Below are positions 6,753 to 14,828 of a stretch of 14,868 bases of DNA, in pieces; the first letter of the stretch is position 1, and every line of letters starts with the position of its first letter. This stretch comes from Marinilabiliales bacterium (GTDB taxonomy: Bacteria; Bacteroidota; Bacteroidia; Bacteroidales; F082). The stretch is from positions 6,582 through 21,449 of the forward strand of contig PKSW01000317.1 of assembly GCA_002869465.1 (NCBI GenBank). The letters are read 5' to 3'. The position numbers and the translations under genes are program-made. The notes under the pieces were generated by a model. The model saw only the letters and a program-made list of their open reading frames with translations. It was not told the DNA's origin and ran no database searches.

Positions 6753-7223
6753 ATGAAAAAAAAGAGATTACGCAAGCGGCAGCTTCTTGAAAAGCAAAAG
6801 CTTGACGAAAAAAAATTTAACAGGAGCATACGGATAGTTTTCGGCATCCTTTTTCTAAGTCTAATATCTATTTTGATTTTTTATACCTACTGGTGTGACA
6901 CCAAATATGCCTGGCGGAAAATTGCATGGTATCGCAACGAGGTGCCTGGAAATCAGTGTTGCATGAATGAGGATAAACTTCAATTTCACGAAAGTGCTGA
7001 AATAGTTTTCGACGACAAAACATATTATTTCTGTAGCAAAGAATGTTTTAACCATTTAGTAAAACATTATAAGGAAGTAGCCATAGTTTCAGATGCTTTT
7101 ACAGGAGATTTGATAAATAAAGCAGATGCAATTATTGGACTCAAGGAAAAGAATAAACCTGAAATAGTCTATTTCAAAAATATTGAAAACTTCAATCAAT
7201 TTTATGAGAAAGTTAATGAATAG
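6753..7223 (+). CDS. Membrane-anchored protein with a TRASH/YHS-like Cys motif
   Basis: This 156-residue protein has a strongly basic, charged N-terminus (1-26), one membrane helix (about 27-46), and an outside domain. That domain contains C69-C70-M and, after a short beta-rich stretch, Y-Y-F-C94-S-K-E-C98-F-N, the spacing C-x(23)-C-x3-C typical of TRASH/YHS-like metal-binding folds. The remaining C-terminal part (110-156) resembles the region after such motifs in copper chaperones of the NosL sort, but the match is weak. The basic N-terminus places the tail in the cytoplasm and the Cys motif in the periplasm. It sits 27 bases before the pump gene, so a role in delivering metal to the pump or sensing it there is likely but not proven. 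Confidence 0.65.
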   Translation: MKKKRLRKRQLLEKQKLDEKKFNRSIRIVFGILFLSLISILIFYTYWCDTKYAWRKIAWYRNEVPGNQCCMNEDKLQFHESAEIVFDDKTYYFCSKECFNHLVKHYKEVAIVSDAFTGDLINKADAIIGLKEKNKPEIVYFKNIENFNQFYEKVNE

Positions 7224-7250
7224 AAAAATTGAGCTAAAAATATATATTCA

Positions 7251-10200
7251 ATGATAAATAGTATTATATCTTTTTCAATAAAGAATAAGGCACTAATCGG
7301 GCTATTGACAATAGGGCTGATTATTGGTGGAATATATTCCATGACCAAAGTGCCACTTGACGCCACGCCTGACATAACAAACAACCAGGTTCTGGTAATT
7401 ACAACTGCACCAAATTTAGGGACAGAAGATATAGAACAGTTTGTTACCTACCAAGTAGAATTGGCTGTAGCAAACCTTCCTGACGTTACTGAAATTCGCA
7501 GTGTGTCGAGGTTTGGGCTTTCTGTTGTTACGATTGTTTTCAAAGAAAGTGCCGGAACTTATCTTCCCCGGCAGTTGGTTAGTGAAGCCCTGGCAGAGGT
7601 AAAAGAAAAAATTCCACAGGGATTTGGTGAGCCATTTATGGCACCAATTAGCACCGGATTGGGCGAAATATATCAATACACACTTGAAGTGCAACCCGGT
7701 TACGATACCATTTATGATGACATGGAACTTCGCACCATGCAGGAATGGATTGTAAAGCGACAAATGGCCATGCTGCCCGGTGTTGTTGAGGTAAATTCTT
7801 TTGGCGGCAGGGGGAAACAGTATGAAGTAGCTGTTAATCCTGATAAGCTGAGAAGTATGGGGTTGGCCATTTCTGATATATTTGAAGCCCTCGAAGACAA
7901 CAATCAAAATACTGGTGGTGCATATATCGAGAAAAACTTTCAGGCCAACTTTATCCGTGGAGAAGGTTTAATGAGGTCTATTGATGATATTAAAAACACC
8001 CTGGTTACAAACATTGATGGGCAACCCATTTTTATCAGGGATGTTGCAGAAGTGAAATACGGAAGTTTTGTGCGTTATGGTGCATTTACCAAAGATGGAA
8101 AGGGCGAGGCTGTTGGCGGAATAGTGATGATGCTCAAAGGTGAAAACTCAAATGATGTAATAAAGGCTGTGAAAGAGCGGATTGCTTTAATCCAAAAATC
8201 AATGCCCGATGGTGTAGTAATAAAACCTTTTCTCGACCGTAGCAAACTCATTAAAAGCACCACCTCCACAGTTGCAGAAAATCTTTCATTAGGTGCGCTG
8301 ATAGTAATATTTATCCTTGTAATATTCTTAGGAAATCTTAGAGGCGGATTAATCGTGGCATCGACTATCCCTTTGGCAATGCTGTTTGCTTTTATTATGA
8401 TGAACCTGTTTGGGGTGTGGGCAAACCTGATGAGTTTGGGGGCGCTCGATTTCGGAATATTGGTTGATGGTGCAGTTATTATCGTTGAGAGTATGATTTT
8501 TTACTTACACCGTAAAAACCTTATAGGAACAAAGCTCGACCAGACAAAACGAAATGAAATAGCCTATAATTCGGCAAGCAAAATGATGAACTCGGCATTT
8601 TTTGGACAGTTGATTATTCTGATTGTATTTATACCTGTTTTAGCATTACAAGGGGTCGAAGGTAAAATGTTCATCCCTATGGCTATGACCTTTGGCTTTG
8701 CCGTTTTGGGTGTGGTAATATTGTGCCTAACATACATACCAATGATGGCAGCCTTATTTCTTCAACCTCCAAAAACTGATAAAAAAACCTGGGGCGATAA
8801 AATAATTGGGAAGCTTGAAAACATCTATACACCAGTAATTGGGTGGTCGCTTAAAAGAAGTTGGATTGTAATAACAATAGCTCTTTTACTATTATTCTCC
8901 GGCGGTTTTCTGTTTACACGAATGGGAGCCGAATTTATCCCAAAACTTGATGAAGGCGATTTTGCTTTCCAGGCATTTTTAAAGCCGGGAACTTCATTGA
9001 GTGAGGTAACAAAAACTTCCACCAGGCTGGAACAAATTGTCTTGGAAAACTTTCCTGATGAAGTAGAAAGTGTTCAGAGCAGGATTGGCGTGGCCGATTT
9101 ACCAATGGACCCAATGCCAATAGACATCGCAGATATATTTGTGATATTAAAGCCTCAGGAACAATGGACAAAGGCCGAATCAAAGGAGGAATTAATTGAT
9201 AAAGTCAAGGAAAAAGTTAGCGTATTGCCCGGTATTAATTATGAATTCAGCCAACCTGTTGAAATGCGGTTTAATGAACTGTTAACGGGTATTCGCGAAG
9301 ATGTTGCCGTTAAACTTTATGGCGATGATTTAGAATTACTGGCTGATAAAGCCGCAGAAATTGCCGGGCTGGTTTCCGGTATTGATGGTGTAGCCGGTGT
9401 AAAATCTGAGGCCACAAGAGGGTTGCCACAGATAACCGTTCATTACGACCGTAACAAGCTTGGGCGCTATAACCTGAAGATTAAAGAACTCAATACAATT
9501 GTCGAATCCGCCTTTAGTGGTGGCGTTGCCGGAAGTATATACGAGGGCGAAAGGATGTTTGACCTTGTTGTGCGATTGGATGAGGAACACCGAACAAGCA
9601 TTGATGATCTCAGGAATTTGTTTGTTAATCTTCCCGATGGCAATCAAATTCCTTTAAAAGAAGTGGCTGAAATAAGTTACCAGCCGGGGCCAATGCAAAT
9701 TAGCCGCGACAATACCAACCGTAGAACCTATGTAGGGATTAATGTTGCGGACAGAGATGTGAAATCGCTTGTTGAAGAAATCCAATCTGTTTTAGATGAA
9801 AAACTGGAACTGCCAACCGGCTATTATATCAGGTACGGCGGTGCTTTTGAAAATCTCGAGAGGGCATCAAAACGTTTGTCGCTTGTTGTTCCGCTTGCTT
9901 TAGCATTAATTTTTATGCTGGTATTTTTTGCCGTGAAATCGTTCAAACAAACTTTAATGATTTATGTAGCCATACCTTTTGCTGCAGTTGGTGGTATATT
10001 TTCTCTCTATTTACGGGATATGCCTTTTAGCATTTCTGCCGGGGTTGGGTTTATCGTCCTGTTCGGCGTTGCGGTACTTAATGGGTTGGTATTGGTTAGC
10101 GGGTTTAATGAGTTGAAAGCAGAAGGCAAACTTCATATTAACGACATCATTAAAAAGGGTTCAATCCGTCGTATCCGGCCAATTTTACTGACCGCATCGA

Positions 10201-11591
10201 CAGACATTTTGGGCTTTTTGCCTATGGCTGTTTCTGCATCGGCAGGTGCCGAGGTACAACGTCCACTGGCAACCGTGGTCATTGGTGGGATGCTCACATC
10301 AACTTTGCTTACCCTTATTGTGTTGCCCATTCTCTATAAATTTGTTGAATCTGGTGTCAAAAAAATAAATCTTCCTAAACCGGCAATGGGTGTATTTTCT
10401 ATCCTTTTACTTATTGGAGGATTGGGGCTTTCAGGAAATGCCAATGCGCAGGACTCTTTTTTAACATTACCTCAATCTATTGAAAGGGCGATAGAAAATT
10501 ATCCTACGATCAAAGCGGCCAGTCTTGAAGTGGAAAAGCAAAAGGCACTTAAGGCCACGGCTTATGAACTTGGTACCACATCAGTTTATACAAGTAAAGA
10601 AGAAGTAGGGAACGGCCTTCCAGGTATTCAGAACAAAATAGGGATTTTACAATCAGGTATTGATGTTTTTGGTATTCATGCAAAAAACAGCCTGGCAAAC
10701 TCCCTTATGCAACAAGCTGTTTCGGGGCAGAACCTTACCGAATATTCTGTTACCCGTGATGTTAGTATGGCATGGTACAGTGCTGTACATGCTAAACAAC
10801 AATGGCAGCTTTTTAAAGAACTCGACACCTTGTATGCCGATTTTCAGAAAGCTGCTGAATTGAGGTACAAAACACAGGCAAGCTCTAAAATCGAATATCT
10901 TTCTGCATCGGCTAAGTACAAAGAGTTACAGGTAAATTTAAAGAAAGCTGAAAGTAATTATTTAGCAAGTCTGCAAATTCTGAATCAATATTTGCAGTAT
11001 CCAGATGTGAAAGATGTCAACATTCAGAATTTAGGGCAGTATGCTTTCGACATAGTTTCATTAAATGATTCATTGAGCGAGAGTCCATTGTTGGGGTACT
11101 ACTCTTCCGGAATTGAAGTTGCAGAATCAGCATGGAAAGCTGAAAAAGCTAATTTTCTTCCCAAGATTGATTTAGGATATAAATGGCAATCTGTTAACGG
11201 CATTTCCGGGTATTATGGTTGGGAAGCTGGGATCTCTTTACCATTGGTCTTCTTCTCACAATCGGGTAAAACGAAAGCCTCACAACTTGATTACCAAATT
11301 GCCAACCGGCAATATGCACAAAAAGAACTGGAAATAAACGCTGAGTATAATCAGCAAATTAGCCGGTACCTTGCATTACGACAGGTAATTGACTATTACA
11401 ATAAAGAGGCATTGCCTTTAGCCGACGAACAAATTCAGGCTTCCAATCTGGCGTATCGTCTTGGCAGCATCGACTATGTTCAATTTATTCAGAATACGGA
11501 AGCGGCGATAAGAACAAAACAAGATTTTTTACTGCAGCAGGCTGAATACTTTGAATTGTCTGCCCAACTAAAATATATAACAGGAAAATAA
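7251..11591 (+). CDS. czcA: CzcA-type RND heavy-metal pump fused to a TolC-like outer-membrane factor
   Basis: This 1446-residue fusion combines two parts of a tripartite efflux pump. Residues 1-1045 are a complete HME-RND permease: helix near 11-30, two porter-domain repeats, and central helices. The proton/metal motif reads D400-F-G-I-L-V-D406-G-A with E413-S, the CzcA-type pattern for divalent cations; CusA Cu/Ag pumps have A-I-G and D-A-A instead. M672-R-F-N-E-L and F938-G-V-A-V-L-N-G are also CzcA-like. Residues 1046-1066 form a signal-peptide-like segment ending in A-N-A (cleavage expected after A1066), and 1067-1446 form a TolC-like outer-membrane factor with its long coiled helices. 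The fusion type is known in Bacteroidota. Likely substrates are Zn, Co, Cd or Ni. The adaptor gene follows after 16 bases. No frameshift was seen. Confidence 0.93.
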   Translation: MINSIISFSIKNKALIGLLTIGLIIGGIYSMTKVPLDATPDITNNQVLVITTAPNLGTEDIEQFVTYQVELAVANLPDVTEIRSVSRFGLSVVTIVFKESAGTYLPRQLVSEALAEVKEKIPQGFGEPFMAPISTGLGEIYQYTLEVQPGYDTIYDDMELRTMQEWIVKRQMAMLPGVVEVNSFGGRGKQYEVAVNPDKLRSMGLAISDIFEALEDNNQNTGGAYIEKNFQANFIRGEGLMRSIDDIKNTLVTNIDGQPIFIRDVAEVKYGSFVRYGAFTKDGKGEAVGGIVMMLKGENSNDVIKAVKERIALIQKSMPDGVVIKPFLDRSKLIKSTTSTVAENLSLGALIVIFILVIFLGNLRGGLIVASTIPLAMLFAFIMMNLFGVWANLMSLGALDFGILVDGAVIIVESMIFYLHRKNLIGTKLDQTKRNEIAYNSASKMMNSAFFGQLIILIVFIPVLALQGVEGKMFIPMAMTFGFAVLGVVILCLTYIPMMAALFLQPPKTDKKTWGDKIIGKLENIYTPVIGWSLKRSWIVITIALLLLFSGGFLFTRMGAEFIPKLDEGDFAFQAFLKPGTSLSEVTKTSTRLEQIVLENFPDEVESVQSRIGVADLPMDPMPIDIADIFVILKPQEQWTKAESKEELIDKVKEKVSVLPGINYEFSQPVEMRFNELLTGIREDVAVKLYGDDLELLADKAAEIAGLVSGIDGVAGVKSEATRGLPQITVHYDRNKLGRYNLKIKELNTIVESAFSGGVAGSIYEGERMFDLVVRLDEEHRTSIDDLRNLFVNLPDGNQIPLKEVAEISYQPGPMQISRDNTNRRTYVGINVADRDVKSLVEEIQSVLDEKLELPTGYYIRYGGAFENLERASKRLSLVVPLALALIFMLVFFAVKSFKQTLMIYVAIPFAAVGGIFSLYLRDMPFSISAGVGFIVLFGVAVLNGLVLVSGFNELKAEGKLHINDIIKKGSIRRIRPILLTASTDILGFLPMAVSASAGAEVQRPLATVVIGGMLTSTLLTLIVLPILYKFVESGVKKINLPKPAMGVFSILLLIGGLGLSGNANAQDSFLTLPQSIERAIENYPTIKAASLEVEKQKALKATAYELGTTSVYTSKEEVGNGLPGIQNKIGILQSGIDVFGIHAKNSLANSLMQQAVSGQNLTEYSVTRDVSMAWYSAVHAKQQWQLFKELDTLYADFQKAAELRYKTQASSKIEYLSASAKYKELQVNLKKAESNYLASLQILNQYLQYPDVKDVNIQNLGQYAFDIVSLNDSLSESPLLGYYSSGIEVAESAWKAEKANFLPKIDLGYKWQSVNGISGYYGWEAGISLPLVFFSQSGKTKASQLDYQIANRQYAQKELEINAEYNQQISRYLALRQVIDYYNKEALPLADEQIQASNLAYRLGSIDYVQFIQNTEAAIRTKQDFLLQQAEYFELSAQLKYITGK

Positions 11592-11607
11592 TTAACAAAA
11601 TTGAATA

Positions 11608-12888
11608 ATGATGAAATTTAAAATAATAATGGCCTTTGTTGTTGCAGCGACTTTGATGTCGTGCAATACTAAAAATAAAGCAGCCAACGAAGGCGAAGAA
11701 CACGAAGAGCATGGACCCGAAGGTATCGTTGTATTAAATGAGAACCAACGGGATGCCCTGAACTTAAAATTAGGAACTTTCCAAATGCGGAATTTAACTA
11801 CAGTAGTAAAGTCAAACGGGCAGTTGGAAGTCCCCCCGGCAAGTAGTGCCGAGGTTACAGCTTTTATTGGGGGGAATGTAAAGGAGATAAAAGTGTTTCA
11901 TGGCGATAAAGTAAGCAAAGGTCAACCATTAGTTGTACTCGAACATCCTGATTACATTGCTTTGCAAGAAGAATTTGCCGAAATAGCTAATAGCCTTGAG
12001 TTTTTGGAACAGGAATATGAACGCCAGAAAGAACTGTTTGAAAACAATGTGGGTGCAGGCAGGGATTTTCAACAGGCCAAATCAGGATACAACACGGCAA
12101 AAGCTAAATATGCAGGCCTGAAGTCACGCCTTCAATTGCTAAACCTTTCACCCGAAAATGTTATGGAAGGTAGAATATCCAATACTATAACTATTAATTC
12201 CCCTATCAACGGTTTTGTTAACGAAGTGAATATAAAGGTGGGGACGTATGTTGATGCAAAGGACAAGCTTTTTGCTGTTTCAGACAACAGTGCTATTCAT
12301 GCCGATTTTATGGTTTATGAAAATGATGTGCACCTGGTAAAAGAAGGCCAACAGGTTCATTTCACTGTTTCAAATCTCCCAGGCGAAGAGCTAACTGCTA
12401 CTGTATTTGCCATAGGCAAAGAGTTTGAGGCCAATTCGCGCGCAGTTCATATTCATGCTAATATAAATGAAATGGTACCTGGCCTTATCCCAGGCATGTA
12501 TATTACAGGCCATTTGCACACCGATGAAAAATATACCCGCACGCTTCCTAACGATGCAATTGTTACTGAGGGAACGAAATCTTACATATTCATTTTGGAC
12601 AAACAGGCTCTTGAAGAACATGGACATGACGAAATTAATGAAAGTGCCGATGAACATGATGGAGAAGAAAACCACGAGGGGCATGAGCATGGAGATGAGG
12701 ACGATGATGATGCAATTGAAGAAAAGATGGCTTTCAAGATGGTTGAGGTCATTCCTGGGCTCAAAGATGATGGCTATACAGAAATAAAACTGATTGATGC
12801 ATTACCCGAAAATACTCAGGTAGTTTTAAATGCAGCCTACTATTTATTGGCTGATATGAACAAGGAAGAAACTGAACATGACCATTAA
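11608..12888 (+). CDS. czcB: CzcB-like periplasmic adaptor lipoprotein with a His/Asp/Glu-rich insertion
   Basis: This 426-residue membrane-fusion protein links the RND permease to the outer-membrane factor. It is a lipoprotein: T-L-M-S-C19 lipobox, then an acidic His-containing stretch (E-E-H-E-E-H-G-P-E-G), as in CzcB relatives. Next come the barrel-sandwich half (about 60-105, with V-F-H-G-D-K-V), a helical hairpin (about 110-175), the second barrel half, and the beta-barrel and membrane-proximal parts. An extra low-complexity loop at residues 338-372 contains seven His and many Asp/Glu, including D365-D-D-D368, and interrupts the C-terminal domain. It could bind divalent metal and feed or gate the pump. 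The coding region ends with E-H-D-H. The next gene begins 10 bases after the stop, or overlaps it if the upstream ATG is used. Confidence 0.93.
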   Translation: MMKFKIIMAFVVAATLMSCNTKNKAANEGEEHEEHGPEGIVVLNENQRDALNLKLGTFQMRNLTTVVKSNGQLEVPPASSAEVTAFIGGNVKEIKVFHGDKVSKGQPLVVLEHPDYIALQEEFAEIANSLEFLEQEYERQKELFENNVGAGRDFQQAKSGYNTAKAKYAGLKSRLQLLNLSPENVMEGRISNTITINSPINGFVNEVNIKVGTYVDAKDKLFAVSDNSAIHADFMVYENDVHLVKEGQQVHFTVSNLPGEELTATVFAIGKEFEANSRAVHIHANINEMVPGLIPGMYITGHLHTDEKYTRTLPNDAIVTEGTKSYIFILDKQALEEHGHDEINESADEHDGEENHEGHEHGDEDDDDAIEEKMAFKMVEVIPGLKDDGYTEIKLIDALPENTQVVLNAAYYLLADMNKEETEHDH

Positions 12889-12898
12889 ATCTAGAACG

Positions 12899-13231
12899 AT
12901 GAAAGAAATAAAAGCGTTTGTAAAACCATTTAAAGTAAATGAAATATTCCATCACTTACTCGAAGCAGGCTGCCCGAATTTAACGGTTTCGATGGCTGAA
13001 GGAACTGGAAACCTTGAAAACTCTGAGCCCTCAGTTTCAACGCACTTTTCAATAACCGACAGTAAGGTAGCTAAAATCGAAATTGTATGCAGTAAAGAAG
13101 ATGTAGCTAAAATCATTGCCATCATTTCGGAACAAGGACGAACAGGAAATCCAGGCGATGGTTTAATTTATGTTTCCGATGTCGAAAAGGTGTACCGAGT
13201 GAAAACAGGGCTGGAAAATGGAGATACATAG
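12899..13231 (+). CDS. PII-like signalling protein of the metal-efflux-associated group, T-loop remodelled
   Basis: This 110-residue protein aligns along its length with GlnB: M-K-E-I-K-A-F-V-K-P-F-K-V start, and the B-loop signature R81-T-G-N-P-G-D87-G-L-I-Y-V. Residues 37-56, where GlnB has its T-loop, are different and contain no Tyr51, so uridylylation as in GlnB is impossible. The Lys of GDGKIF is Leu89; R101 of GlnB is kept as R100 and R103 is K102. PII relatives beside heavy-metal RND pumps are known (the group called PII-NG); they are thought to respond to nucleotides or metal, and the partner is unclear. I start at ATG 12899, where GlnB similarity begins; ATG 12878 would add seven residues and overlap the adaptor stop. 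Confidence 0.88.
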   Translation: MKEIKAFVKPFKVNEIFHHLLEAGCPNLTVSMAEGTGNLENSEPSVSTHFSITDSKVAKIEIVCSKEDVAKIIAIISEQGRTGNPGDGLIYVSDVEKVYRVKTGLENGDT

Positions 13232-13333
13232 CTCATGAAAAGTAGAAAAAAAGAGAATTAAAGAAATTAATACATATCCAACATTAGTTAAATAATACAA
13301 TTAGTAATTTTTAAACAATTAAATAAATTTATC

Positions 13334-13912
13334 ATGAAAGTAATTAAAAATGTTTTATTCGTGTCACTTATCGTGGCAACAGTTTTTGCAGTTTCTTGTA
13401 AAAAAACTGACACAAATCCTGATAACACAGGTTTATCTAATTTAGTAAACGGTAACTACTCAGGAGAATTAAAAAATTCGCAAACAAATATAAGTGTTAC
13501 TGCAACCCTAAATGTTGCAGCATTAAACGATTCGATGATTAGTATACATTGTATTGCTGGTAGTTTTGATACTACTTTGCATATGATGTTGTATGAAAAC
13601 CAAGACAGTATAATGATGTGCTTTACCGGGCAGAATTTTTATAATGAGTACGGCCACAATCTGGACAACCATAATTTTAGCAACAGCAAACCTGAAGGTT
13701 GGCATAGTGGCTGGGAAGGCGAGCATGACCATTGGTGGGGTGACACAAACAATATGTGGAATTCATGGAATAATCATATGAATACCCAGCATAATCAAGG
13801 TGAACAACATTATGGTGGATTCAACTCCAATAATCACACTTGCAACTATTCATTTAAGGTTAAATCAGGTAGCTCAACTTATAGTGAAACATTTATCGGA
13901 GCGATTAAATAA
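13334..13912 (+). CDS. His/Trp/Asn-rich lipoprotein (copy B, paralogue of the copper-block lipoprotein)
   Basis: This 192-residue lipoprotein has its lipidated Cys at C22 (F-A-V-S-C-K-K), the same position as copy A at 3695-4213. Shared blocks include G-N-Y-S-G, D-T near residue 75, L-Y-E-N-Q-D-S, C-F-T-G, E105-Y-G-H-N-L-D111 and H159-Y-G-G-F. Y106, G107 and H108 carry the same numbers in both proteins. The loop between E105-Y-G-H and the GGF block is 20 residues longer than in copy A and is rich in His, Trp (six) and Asn, with only two Met. It may bind divalent metal in the envelope for the pump. It lies 102 bases downstream of the PII-like gene, in a gap without a recognisable promoter, and ends just before a hairpin. 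Confidence 0.8.
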   Translation: MKVIKNVLFVSLIVATVFAVSCKKTDTNPDNTGLSNLVNGNYSGELKNSQTNISVTATLNVAALNDSMISIHCIAGSFDTTLHMMLYENQDSIMMCFTGQNFYNEYGHNLDNHNFSNSKPEGWHSGWEGEHDHWWGDTNNMWNSWNNHMNTQHNQGEQHYGGFNSNNHTCNYSFKVKSGSSTYSETFIGAIK

Positions 13913-13928
13913 ACTATTTTGAGGAAAT

Positions 13929-13959
13929 ATGGAAGGGGTTTACATTAAGCCCTTTCCAT
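13929..13959 (+). terminator. Probable terminator hairpin after the efflux block
   Basis: ATGGAAGGGG (13929-13938) pairs with CCCTTTCCAT (13950-13959) through ten base pairs including one G-T, around an 11-base loop. The stem lies 17 bases after the lipoprotein stop. The following bases are T/A mixed and not a clean T run, so termination strength is uncertain. Confidence 0.55.
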
Positions 13960-14025
13960 TTAATTAAAATCTCCAAAAAATGAGGAGTTCACTAACAAGC
14001 ATCTTCTTGTTCTAATTGATTTTTA

Positions 14026-14826
14026 ATGAATATGTTCAAAACCGAATTCAGTGTTTCTAAAATGGATTGCCCTTCCGAGGAAACACTTATCAGGATGAAA
14101 CTGGAAGGGCTGTCAAGCATTAAAAGTTTGGTATTCGATATTGAGAACCGAAAGCTCACAGTTTTTCATTCTGAAGAAAATGGGGAAATTGAAAAACATC
14201 TGAAAGAACTCAATTTGGGTGCCAAACGCAAAGAAACAATTGTTGCCAAAGCAGATGAAATCAAAGACAATACATCGGTACAATCGAAACTACTGTGGAC
14301 GGTACTGATAATAAACTTTGCTTTTTTTATTATAGAAATCACCACGGGCTTTATTTCAAAATCAATGGGTTTAGTGGCCGATTCACTGGATATGCTGGCA
14401 GACGCTTTGGTTTATGGACTTAGCCTTTGGGCAGTAAGTTCAACAGTTCTCCGCAAGAAAAAAGTAGCCCGGCTAAGCGGCTATTTTCAATTGGCTTTAG
14501 CACTGATTGGCCTCATAGAGGTAATACGCCGGTTTATCAGTTTTGAAGAAGTGCCGGATTTTCAAACCATGATTATCGTTTCGGTATTGGCATTGATTGC
14601 CAATTCTGTTTGCCTTTATTTATTGCAAAAGTCAAAGAGCAAAGAAGCGCACATGAAAGCCAGCATGATTTTTACATCAAACGATATTATTATCAATACG
14701 GGCGTTATCCTTGCTGGTATTTTGGTATTGGTTACCCAATCAAAATATCCCGATTTAATCATTGGGACAATTGTATTTTTAATCGTGGTAAGAGGGGCTT
14801 TAAGGATATTGAAATTAGGGAAATAA
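14026..14826 (+). CDS. Cation diffusion facilitator with a degenerate HMA-like N-terminal domain
   Basis: This 266-residue protein has two parts. Residues 1-70 resemble an HMA domain, but the metal motif reads K-M-D-C15-P-S-E-E, where the second Cys is replaced by Glu18. Residues 85-266 form a CDF transporter with about six helices and no C-terminal cytoplasmic domain. Helix two has A-D119-S-L-D122-M-L-A-D126. In helix five the usual H-x-x-x-D is replaced by F-T-S-N219-D220 with N224. Similar CDF members with N-D in this place exist. This pattern suggests a different ion preference or mechanism, but the substrate is unknown. The start could be the second Met (residue 3). No close promoter is recognisable in the 113 bases before it, apart from the hairpin. 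The following small gene begins 2 bases after the stop. Confidence 0.88.
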   Translation: MNMFKTEFSVSKMDCPSEETLIRMKLEGLSSIKSLVFDIENRKLTVFHSEENGEIEKHLKELNLGAKRKETIVAKADEIKDNTSVQSKLLWTVLIINFAFFIIEITTGFISKSMGLVADSLDMLADALVYGLSLWAVSSTVLRKKKVARLSGYFQLALALIGLIEVIRRFISFEEVPDFQTMIIVSVLALIANSVCLYLLQKSKSKEAHMKASMIFTSNDIIINTGVILAGILVLVTQSKYPDLIIGTIVFLIVVRGALRILKLGK

Positions 14827-14828
14827 AT

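Noticed and set aside
10386..11591. Outer-membrane factor as a separate gene starting at ATG 10386
   Set aside because: The frame is continuous with the permease and no stop or leader precedes the ATG; fusion is the simplest reading, although internal initiation cannot be excluded.
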